A stretch of 60,227 nucleotides of DNA from UBA5009 sp038043185 (lineage in GTDB: Bacteria; Bdellovibrionota; Bdellovibrionia; Bdellovibrionales; Bdellovibrionaceae): contig JBBTCO010000041.1 in assembly GCA_038043185.1 (NCBI GenBank), positions 1 to 60,227 of the forward strand, given 5' to 3'. This document shows, piece after piece, positions 53,479 to 60,227 of this stretch (its first letter is position 1; the number at the start of each line of letters is the position of its first letter). Both the position numbers and the translations under genes were made by a program. The notes beneath the pieces are model-generated. The model was not told where the DNA came from, did not search any database, and saw nothing but the letters and a program-made list of their open reading frames with translations.

Positions 53479-54472
53479 TTTCAATTATCATTTGCTCTGG
53501 GGTCATTTGAAATAATTTCTGAGGATCTAAATTAGAAACAATATCTGCACTATTTTTACTTGATCCATCCAGTGCTCCCAGCAAACCCATCCAAACATCA
53601 GACCAACTTTCTTGTGGAAGTTGTTTTGCCTCAGTAAAAAATAAATGTGCCGGACCTTGATCAAACACTTCGTATAAATAATTAAAAATAAAATTAACAA
53701 AAAATACTTTATCAGAAGGCAGGCCTTCCCGAACCATTGTGAGTGCGGTGTATTTAATCACATAATAATGATAAATTGATGAATTCAAGAATTTTAGCTG
53801 ACCATCCAATGTCGGTGGATAAAAACGATGAGGTGTTTTATCGAGAGCCGTTGTCGATAAAAGGAGGCGTAATTTTTGTAAAACTTTATCTAAAAGATCT
53901 ATATTATAATTGCTAACTTCGTTAAATTTTTCGGGATATTTTTTTTGTAAGCTCTTAAGCCATGTTACGTGCGCTTGCCCCGGAGATACGTCTTGAAATA
54001 AAACGGCCATCCACTGACTGGCTCTGATTTCACTTTTAGAAATTTGTAATGCTAAAGAATAAAGATCTAAATTCACGGCGGGAATTAAATCAAGTTGATT
54101 TGAAAGCGCACTTAAAAACTGAGCTATCTGAGTTTGTCTAATCAGAAGACGGAGCTCTGAGGGATAAATGATGGTGGTGGCTCCCGTTTCAAGGCTCGAA
54201 GGATCTTGTAGACTAACAACCTTTAAAGGCATTTGTCGCAAAAAAGATTGAACTGTTTGTTGGCAGGCACGAGTCGATTTACTGTTAGATTCTACTTCAT
54301 TAAAATACGTATCACATCTTTGGGTAAGGATTAACGATAAAGCCTTCTCTTGCAGAAGCTGTGAAGATTTAATTTTAGATTTTATATATTCATTGGGCGA
54401 AGTTGCATCCCATCCATAAGATGAGATGCAACTAAGATAAATAAGAAAAAATACTATTGTTGTTGAGCGCAT
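53414..54472 (-). CDS. Exported hypothetical protein
   Basis: The 352-residue protein has a signal peptide (ending SSYGW). The helical body has many Leu/Gln repeats (LRLLIRQTQIAQFLSALSNQL) and a C-terminal Lys-rich helix. No known motif is seen. The last 65 bases overlap the lgt 3' end on the other strand, a rather long convergent overlap. It starts 19 bases inside the end of the preceding small gene. Confidence 0.65.
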   Translation of the reverse strand: MRSTTIVFFLIYLSCISSYGWDATSPNEYIKSKIKSSQLLQEKALSLILTQRCDTYFNEVESNSKSTRACQQTVQSFLRQMPLKVVSLQDPSSLETGATTIIYPSELRLLIRQTQIAQFLSALSNQLDLIPAVNLDLYSLALQISKSEIRASQWMAVLFQDVSPGQAHVTWLKSLQKKYPEKFNEVSNYNIDLLDKVLQKLRLLLSTTALDKTPHRFYPPTLDGQLKFLNSSIYHYYVIKYTALTMVREGLPSDKVFFVNFIFNYLYEVFDQGPAHLFFTEAKQLPQESWSDVWMGLLGALDGSSKNSADIVSNLDPQKLFQMTPEQMIIEITKTVSLAEQATRKLQKTNRY

Positions 54473-54930
54473 GGAGTTTGAGAAACAGGAACAGCTACAC
54501 TTTGTAAGCTTAAAGCCATATTGTCACATTTGCTTTTTACGTTGTATATATGAGCAGTGGCTTTTGCGCCATCCAAAACAACATCAAGCACATCGTTTCC
54601 TGACTGAGAATCGCGGGTAAAATCATAGTTTGTTACTGGAACATTTACTGATTCCTTCTGATAATATGTACTTCTCACATTGCGTGCTGAAGCTTCCTTC
54701 TTATTCCAAAATGCGCCTTCAATATCAACATCGTATGTTTGGTATTCAACACACATTACCTTTGAGAATGTTGATTCATAGACTTTTGAAACTACACCTA
54801 ATATAGGCGATGTGCACCCCGACACTGCAATCACTTGGGATTTGCCAGTCGCTGAGGTTACCGTTTGAGTTACTGCATGGGCTAAACTAGAAGCAACCAA
54901 AGCGGCTGCCAAAATTACTTGTTTCATCAT
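54454..54930 (-). CDS. Small secreted protein, hypothetical
   Basis: The 158-residue protein has a signal peptide (ending AHAVT) and four Cys spread over the body (SGCTSP, MCVEY, KCDNM, PCAQ). An AAGGAG SD precedes it. It looks like a small strand-rich periplasmic protein. The family is not recognised. The gene overlaps the next gene's start by 19 bases, so the two are probably co-translated. Confidence 0.7.
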   Translation of the reverse strand: MMKQVILAAALVASSLAHAVTQTVTSATGKSQVIAVSGCTSPILGVVSKVYESTFSKVMCVEYQTYDVDIEGAFWNKKEASARNVRSTYYQKESVNVPVTNYDFTRDSQSGNDVLDVVLDGAKATAHIYNVKSKCDNMALSLQSVAVPVSQTPCAQQQ

Positions 54931-54988
54931 ATAAGATCTCCTTGTTTTTTTAGTTACAAATCTTTGTTTTCAATAATTAAGTGCTTGT

Positions 54989-55354
54989 CTACTTGATATA
55001 ACACCTAAGCGCCGTCTTACCTTGTCGAATAAGATTTAAATGCTTAACAAATAGCTGAGCGAATAATCCTTGAGTCTTCGGATCCTTGATAAGCTGTACG
55101 TTGTAATAGTTACTTTGATCAGCGCTAACCCATTGTTGGATTGGCAAGCTCGGATTAATTTTCATTCCCATTAAGGCCACTGGCTCTTGTTTCTTTCCAG
55201 CTACCGTTAGATTTATTACTGTCCTATCTTTCAAGCTGTCAATAATGGCGATAACGTCATGATTGGCAGAGGTACATACAACTTTCTGCGCCGAAAATGC
55301 AAATTGAGATAAAGACAAAACTCCTAAGAATAGAGTGCTTTTAAAAAAACTCAT
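54989..55354 (-). CDS. Small secreted protein, hypothetical
   Basis: The start is placed at ATG 55354, because AAAGGAGA lies 4 bases upstream. A longer frame to 55459 has no SD and would hide the signal peptide. The 121-residue product has a signal peptide (FFKSTLFLGVLSLSQFAFSAQ) and Cys near both ends (VVCTSAN and LRCYIK), which fits one disulfide. The function is unknown. It lies in a run of small exported genes on the minus strand. Confidence 0.72.
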   Translation of the reverse strand: MSFFKSTLFLGVLSLSQFAFSAQKVVCTSANHDVIAIIDSLKDRTVINLTVAGKKQEPVALMGMKINPSLPIQQWVSADQSNYYNVQLIKDPKTQGLFAQLFVKHLNLIRQGKTALRCYIK

Positions 55355-55626
55355 AAAATCTCCTTTAACTTGATACCGTTCCAATGTCTGTGGGCTTAAT
55401 TGCCCTTTCTTCAAACTAGAGCGATCTTTCGAGGAATTATCTAGCGAGAAGCATTCCATGTTTAAAATGTGTTTTATTTAATTAGAAGGTAAAATGGTGA
55501 CTAAACCACTTACAATGAGTCGCTGATAGTCACCGTCAAAAAGTTCGACGATCTTCTTTTTCAGAAAGACCAGAAGGTAGGGAAAAGGCATCTGCAGCTC
55601 TAGCCATTTATAATTTTGTTGCTATT

Positions 55627-55654
55627 GTGCTCATAATTTACAAATTATGAGCAC
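55627..55654. repeat. Perfect 12-bp hairpin
   Basis: GTGCTCATAATT (55627-55638) and AATTATGAGCAC (55643-55654) are perfect inverted repeats around a 4-base loop (TACA). There is no T run in either direction strong enough for a clear terminator. It could be an operator, a transcript end or a relic of a mobile element. Confidence 0.6.
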
Positions 55655-55778
55655 TAGGTAAACAGATTTTTATGAACATAGCGAATGAAGCCATTGATTT
55701 TTTGATATCCATTGGCTCATCAAAAGAAGAGAATGCCTACGTCTATTGTTTTGATTTTTTTAAGTGGAAATAACTTAA

Positions 55779-55898
55779 AAGCGGTCTCATAAATAGTCAG
55801 CCGAGGCGACGAGGAGGATTCGACTGAGGCGTACTTCCTGTACGTCGCAGGGAGAATCCGACGAAGGCAACGAAGGATCACTATTTATGAGACCGCTT
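55779..55898. repeat. Nested palindromic element C
   Basis: The outer arms 55779-55797 and 55880-55898 are a perfect 19-bp inverted repeat that ends exactly at the stop codon of the next gene. The inner arms GGATTC (55816-55821) and GAATCC (55854-55859) flank the apex 55828-55846. The apex has the same TACTTCCTGTAC core as element A. Flanks match element B (GGCGACGAGGAG, CCGACGAAGGCAACG). For the minus-strand gene it would work as a strong 3' stem-loop. Confidence 0.82.
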
Positions 55899-56870
55899 CT
55901 AAGGGAGCTGCCAATCAGGGCTAGAGCACATTACAAATAGCACAAATCGCCAAGAGTCCAAAGCAGGATAAGTCTTCTGCTGCACAGCCAGGCTAATAGA
56001 ATTATAACTTTTTAATGCCTCAGTCGAAGCAATTTTTCCAGTATAAAACAATTCATAAAGACTTTGAATTTCACCTTGTGTGGGTAATCGTGACGTCATA
56101 TCTGAACCTATGGCATTTGTTACTGCCATTTTAATGGCAGAGTCATTTTGAGTTATCAACTCACAAGCTCGAATGATCAATGACTGACGTGAAGAAGATG
56201 CTGGACCAATAAGTGAAGCTTGTGATTCTGCAATAGCCTTGCAATCACCATAATTTGGTCCTCCATTGAAATCCTTTTTATATTTATCACAAGGACCGCC
56301 AAAACTTCCGATGCTATTTCCAATTAACCCGCTGGTTGCAGCAACAGCCGTAGGACCAAATATATCGTCTAATCGCGTTTGCACAAATTTGTGTCCACTC
56401 AGAGGCAAAGTAGAGTCTGAACCTTGACTTGAAGATGTTCCTCCAACGCCTCCATCTGCAATTTCTGACATTTCATATGTTTTCCAAAAATTAATTGCTT
56501 TGGTCATTTCGCTACCGTCAGTTTTACAGTTGTTATTTCCACAATGACCATCTTGAATTTTCATAATGAGTTTAGAGGATGGCACGTTCGCCCAAGACAC
56601 CCGGCTTTTCGCTGCTAAATAAGCCGTCGTTAAATCACTGGATGCATGAAAAGGCGCTTGAATATTAACATGGCAAGGAATACAGTTTTTACTCGTGATC
56701 AAATAGACAGATTTAGCAAAGGCTTGCTGACCTGTAAATTCTGAGCTTTGACTAGATAATGATGTCGAATTCTGAAAATCAATGGCGTCAAACCCCGTAG
56801 GGGAACATGCGGAATAATTAATCGAAATTAAAACAAAAGAAGCAGTTATTAAAAAAATTAATTTTTTCAC
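55899..56870 (-). CDS. Exported protein with one CxxCH heme motif
   Basis: The 323-residue protein starts at GTG 56870 and has a signal with a lipobox-like YSAC near residue 21. A single c-type heme motif, CIPCH, is near residue 63, after a Ser-rich segment. Pairs such as GHCGNNNC add cysteines. The remainder resembles cytochrome-type proteins of the planctomycete-style DUF1588/1592 group only in context. It is third in an operon with the DUF1501-like and CMSCH genes. It is probably a periplasmic heme protein or a protein that has kept only the motif. Confidence 0.75.
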   Translation of the reverse strand: MKKLIFLITASFVLISINYSACSPTGFDAIDFQNSTSLSSQSSEFTGQQAFAKSVYLITSKNCIPCHVNIQAPFHASSDLTTAYLAAKSRVSWANVPSSKLIMKIQDGHCGNNNCKTDGSEMTKAINFWKTYEMSEIADGGVGGTSSSQGSDSTLPLSGHKFVQTRLDDIFGPTAVAATSGLIGNSIGSFGGPCDKYKKDFNGGPNYGDCKAIAESQASLIGPASSSRQSLIIRACELITQNDSAIKMAVTNAIGSDMTSRLPTQGEIQSLYELFYTGKIASTEALKSYNSISLAVQQKTYPALDSWRFVLFVMCSSPDWQLP

Positions 56871-56882
56871 GATCGACCCTAC

Positions 56883-58625
56883 CTAAGTGTTATTAATATT
56901 CCTTGCAAGTTCAATAGCTGGCGTTACTCCGCCTACACCTTCAATAACCAATGATGAATTATTGGCTAATGGTGGCTCGACTCTCAGCAAATGAGCAACG
57001 GTGGAAGTTGTGTGCCCTAGAGAAAGCTCCTGATCTATCCCATCAACTTTTACAGGAGCAGCTTCTCCCCAACTTCCTTTGTAAGCATTCCCATTAGGAT
57101 ACCAATCAGGCACTTGCAGAAGTGTGTTGCCAAGAACAATAGGCTTAGTGATTGCTCCAGAAAATAAACTCGTCGCGTGCGCGATCCAACCGTGATCTGC
57201 ACCACCAAAGGTGTTTCTGGCAGATCGACTAAACTCTCCACCGATTTGGATAACGGTTTCATTAAATAAATTTGCTGTTTTCAAAGTTGAGATAAACTCG
57301 TAAAGGCAAGCAGATACAGCTCGAAATCCAAAACTATTAATAATTAAACTCGCAAATGCACCGCCTTCATGCTCGTCATGAACCCACTCACCAAATAAAT
57401 TCCCTTTATATTTACCAACCCCACCATTCAAAATCTCGTAAACATCTTGTAAAGCCAATCCCGTGACACCACCAGCACCCATATTCACCGCATTGCTATA
57501 TCCATTAACTAAAAGATATTCTGCAATAGCAAAATTTTCTGCTAAACCAGCAATTGTTGTATTTGCGTTGATAAGTTGACGAAGATCTGCCTGTGGTCCT
57601 AAAAATCCGTGTCCGGACTCGACGATAGTGTGTTGGATAATTCCTTTTGGATCTCGTAAATTGCCCTGCATAATTGGAACATCAGTCACTCCAGATATTG
57701 ATGATCCCGCAACGCGAGCTATAAGCTGCTTGTACTTATTTACCAGAGAACTATAGACGGATTGAAGATCTCCGATCCCTCGTCGCAACAGACTGTTTGC
57801 ATCACTTCGCATTGAAAAAAGTGCATCTGATCCAGGGATTGAAAGTTTGGCCTGGTTTGCTAAATCTGCCAAGGCCTTATTAACCACAGCATCAATTGCC
57901 TTATTTTTATCTCTGAAACTCTGACTCACACCATCCTTAGAATTATCAAATGGAGAAAGTATGGATTGGATAGGGTTACCCCTTATGTCGGATAATACTG
58001 TCTGCGCAATGCTCTTGCTAGATTTATAATTGTCATTAGGAGAATGAGGCAAACCTACAGCTGGGACTGGCGATCCTGAGCGATCGGCAACAGCCCCGTT
58101 AAGGCTGGGGGCCGTATTTACAGGTCGAAGTTGTTTAAAATTATTATTCTCGTGACCATCGGAAGGAAGTTTTACTCCTCGGATCATCAACATATTATCA
58201 AGTAATACACTCATCGGCACTGTGCCACCTGAGGATGTCGGAATAGTTGATGTCCATAGGTGAGGCATATTCAGCGTGACGCCTTTTCGAGTGATCGCTG
58301 TCGTTACATATTCAGCTTCAGTGGAGTTTTTAAATCGAGTGTTGACATGATTATTTTTAATCAGTGCCTCTTGCTTATAAGGTGTCAATGGCATATCCCA
58401 AACCCATCGAGGCGGACCTCCAGCAAAATTTATAAACACATAATTTCGTGGTGGAAGACTCATACCGGCAGCCTGGGCTTGTGATTTAGCTAAAATTCCA
58501 TCCACAAGACTGGTCATAAGAACTGTTAACGGACTGACCGCTAACGGCGCCAGAGCTGATGAGCCCATCATACCCAAAAACTGACGACGTGAAGGATAAA
58601 TTAATTTTTGTTTATTCTTTTTCAT
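56883..58625 (-). CDS. Tat-exported DUF1501-like protein
   Basis: The 580-residue protein has a twin-arginine signal (SRRQFLGMMG) and a hydrophobic stretch, so it is folded before export. The body has the alkaline-phosphatase-like pattern of DUF1501: MLMIRGVKLPSDGHENN, IQIGGEFSRSARNTFGGADHGW and SLFSGAI. DUF1501 proteins are often encoded beside DUF1800 or cytochrome-type proteins in outer regions of bacteria; their substrate is not known. It has an AAGGA SD and lies between the two CxxCH genes, 12 bases from the next. Confidence 0.82.
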   Translation of the reverse strand: MKKNKQKLIYPSRRQFLGMMGSSALAPLAVSPLTVLMTSLVDGILAKSQAQAAGMSLPPRNYVFINFAGGPPRWVWDMPLTPYKQEALIKNNHVNTRFKNSTEAEYVTTAITRKGVTLNMPHLWTSTIPTSSGGTVPMSVLLDNMLMIRGVKLPSDGHENNNFKQLRPVNTAPSLNGAVADRSGSPVPAVGLPHSPNDNYKSSKSIAQTVLSDIRGNPIQSILSPFDNSKDGVSQSFRDKNKAIDAVVNKALADLANQAKLSIPGSDALFSMRSDANSLLRRGIGDLQSVYSSLVNKYKQLIARVAGSSISGVTDVPIMQGNLRDPKGIIQHTIVESGHGFLGPQADLRQLINANTTIAGLAENFAIAEYLLVNGYSNAVNMGAGGVTGLALQDVYEILNGGVGKYKGNLFGEWVHDEHEGGAFASLIINSFGFRAVSACLYEFISTLKTANLFNETVIQIGGEFSRSARNTFGGADHGWIAHATSLFSGAITKPIVLGNTLLQVPDWYPNGNAYKGSWGEAAPVKVDGIDQELSLGHTTSTVAHLLRVEPPLANNSSLVIEGVGGVTPAIELARNINNT

Positions 58626-58638
58626 ATTTTCCTTACAT

Positions 58639-60141
58639 CTATTGTTTTTCAGGAAGTCTCATTGATGATTTTCTGTAAACATTGCTAGATAAAATGGACT
58701 GTATAAGAGTTCTTAAACTCTGTGTCTTTTTTAATTCAAGTCCAAGGTTAATAACAAGATCGCGGTAAGCCTTATCACTTGCTGGCAATCGGGCGTTTGA
58801 AGGATCTCCTTCATCCTGAAGATTAACTTTTACACCAGTGAAGTGGCGAAAATATTTAGCTGCGGTACAAATATAAAGATCATTGTTGTTCGCCATGGCC
58901 TGGCCTAATTCAGGCAAGCTATTTACTGCATCGTTTTTAAGAGATCCATCATAGGAACGATAGAAAAGAGCTCCACGAGTTGGACGTTGAAAGTAATTTG
59001 AGTCAAGATCAACAGGTCCTGATTCTGCGGGCTGAGTTGTCGGCCAAGCGCGAATGTGCACTGTACCCATAAGCAATGGGTAGTAAACAGCCGTATATGA
59101 AAGATTACGAATAACTGCGGCCAGTGGATCCATCGTCGAGTGGCAGCTCATACATGAGCCTGCTTTACGAAAGGGCGGCGTTTGAGCCGTTTCAAATGTT
59201 TGAACTAAGGGTGTCGCATCACTTAATCGAACGGCAGGAAGATCTCGACAAAGAAGATCACTCAAAACCGTTTTTGACCAACGCCGATTCATAACCAAAC
59301 CGCCATCAGAGGCCTTTTCATTAGGGCGTCCTAAATTTAACAATAAATAAGATTGTGTACCGATAATTCCACCACCGAAGGCTTGGTTCATTCTTATTGA
59401 CCCTGGTGTTTTAAAGTATTTGCCGCCGACTTCAGTGCCATTACGAGCTGTAGACACGAAATTTTGTTTTGTTGGATTCAAACTCAACTTTCTAATTCCG
59501 ACTAATTCTCCGGTTTGTACTAAGGGAGGATTCAGCGGCACTCTAACTGCTGTTGATTCATTTGAAGACCATGTCACCATTTTTTTGTTTATAGGAAGTT
59601 CAGGAGCATTTTGATCATATAAAGAAGGACCATTCGTTCGCAAGGCCTCCATCGCCGAATTACCAGTGACTATTTCGGAAAATTTAGCACTGTTCGTAAG
59701 TAAAACGCGGGTAACATGAAGTCCGGCCTCTGCTTCATCATGAACATAAGGTTGACCATTAAAGTCTTCCAAATATGAAATGGCTTTCACTATATGATCA
59801 TTCGTAAACCAGGTTCGATGAAAATCATTCAGACTCAATAAAACATCTCGCGATTCACTTGTGTCAGAAATAAGTTTTCCTTCATTGCCACCCGATTCAA
59901 TAAGCCTTGCACTATCCAAAATTTGCATACAGGCATTCAGGGCGGTCATGCTTCCAGATTTAATTTGATTTTTTAAAGCGTGTTTTAAAGGGAGCGCTTT
60001 TTGGGTAAGGTGAGCGTAACAACGATTAAACAAAGCCAATTCCGAAAGTGGTTGCTGAGAGTTGTCTTGTGCAAAAGCATTAATTGTGGCTAATAAATAA
60101 ACGACCGGAATAAGTTTTAATATTCCCAAGTTATCCCCCAT
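58639..60141 (-). CDS. Exported heme-motif protein, planctomycete-type
   Basis: The 500-residue protein has a signal peptide (ending NAFAQ) and one heme-binding motif CMSCH near residue 332, in SCMSCHSTMDPLAAV. This matches the style of DUF1588/DUF1592-type proteins, which carry a CxxCH next to a Met-Asp-Pro. The rest includes FHRTWFTNDHIVKA and a C-terminal TLIQSILSSNVYRKS. It is the first gene of the operon with the DUF1501-like and CIPCH proteins. A TATAAT-like box sits at 60156-60161 just before the start, implying a very short leader. Confidence 0.78.
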   Translation of the reverse strand: MGDNLGILKLIPVVYLLATINAFAQDNSQQPLSELALFNRCYAHLTQKALPLKHALKNQIKSGSMTALNACMQILDSARLIESGGNEGKLISDTSESRDVLLSLNDFHRTWFTNDHIVKAISYLEDFNGQPYVHDEAEAGLHVTRVLLTNSAKFSEIVTGNSAMEALRTNGPSLYDQNAPELPINKKMVTWSSNESTAVRVPLNPPLVQTGELVGIRKLSLNPTKQNFVSTARNGTEVGGKYFKTPGSIRMNQAFGGGIIGTQSYLLLNLGRPNEKASDGGLVMNRRWSKTVLSDLLCRDLPAVRLSDATPLVQTFETAQTPPFRKAGSCMSCHSTMDPLAAVIRNLSYTAVYYPLLMGTVHIRAWPTTQPAESGPVDLDSNYFQRPTRGALFYRSYDGSLKNDAVNSLPELGQAMANNNDLYICTAAKYFRHFTGVKVNLQDEGDPSNARLPASDKAYRDLVINLGLELKKTQSLRTLIQSILSSNVYRKSSMRLPEKQ

Positions 60142-60227
60142 GCAGATCTATCGTAATTATAAGTCAATAATTGAGCTTTATGGAAAAAACAGTTAATAGT
60201 TCTCAATTCAAGACATGGCGAAATTCT

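Larger units (their letters stand above)
55355..55898. other. Gene-free region with several inverted repeats
   Basis: This 544-base stretch has no convincing gene. It holds an 8-bp inverted repeat (55496-55503 with 55527-55534), a perfect 12-bp hairpin (55627-55654), and the large element C at its right edge. The promoter of the 54989 gene should lie at its left end. Confidence 0.75.

Noticed and set aside
55672..55773. 33-residue forward frame beginning MNIANEAIDFL
   Set aside because: No SD, no neighbour coupling, and it sits in a region otherwise full of inverted repeats; chance is the simpler explanation.

Overview
The window looks like a chromosome segment from a predatory or predator-related member of the Bdellovibrionota (order Bdellovibrionales). 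This is an inference from four things: A+T-rich DNA, a complete Bdellovibrio-like flagellar export operon running fliL-fliM-fliN-fliO-fliP-fliQ-fliR-flhB-flhA-flhF-flhG-fliA with an RpoH-type sigma factor next to it, many exported proteins and small outer-membrane barrels, and very compact packing with several convergent genes overlapping at their 3' ends. No rRNA, tRNA or CRISPR array was seen.

Layout. 1-1.5 kb: the 5' part of a secreted Gly/Met-rich repeat protein. 1.7-5.3 kb: a receiver-kinase followed by a secretin and a CpaF ATPase of the Tad pilus type. 5.3-9.5 kb: aspS, a PHA-granule-type small protein, rpoH and a thioredoxin-like protein. 9.5-20.2 kb: the flagellar operon on the minus strand, with a near-consensus sigma-54 promoter in front of fliL that also fixes the fliL start. 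20.3-36 kb: suhB, a SPOR protein, a UvrD/PcrA helicase, small barrels, a KamA-type aminomutase, an outer-membrane protein, a DUF507-DUF507-GroES operon whose GroES carries a histone-H1-like tail, and a class A PBP. 36-37.5 kb: a small accessory patch with a DUF4160/ribbon-helix-helix pair and a metalloprotease-like lipoprotein. 37.5-45.5 kb: an MBL hydrolase, a ferredoxin/matrixin operon, then a radical SAM/SPASM maturase with a 37-residue putative precursor peptide one base downstream, followed by a CHASE2 histidine kinase and an NtrC-type regulator. 45.5-53.5 kb: a decayed RAYT transposase, ileS, lspA, a cNMP-receiver-ATPase regulator and lgt. 53.4-60.1 kb: small secreted proteins and an operon of two CxxCH proteins flanking a Tat-exported DUF1501-like protein.

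The most interesting signals are these. (1) The radical SAM/SPASM enzyme plus its tiny Lys-rich peptide ending in GPGEGCIPIR looks like an undescribed RiPP system, possibly transcribed with a two-component system. (2) Three large nested palindromes (about 21.2, 30.8 and 55.8 kb) share an architecture and a 19-nt apical hairpin, but each has its own outer arms. A RAYT remnant that has lost its HUH region lies in the same window. (3) A GroES domain is fused to a long lysine/alanine-rich tail. Functions are assigned from motifs and family resemblance read by eye; no database search was possible.
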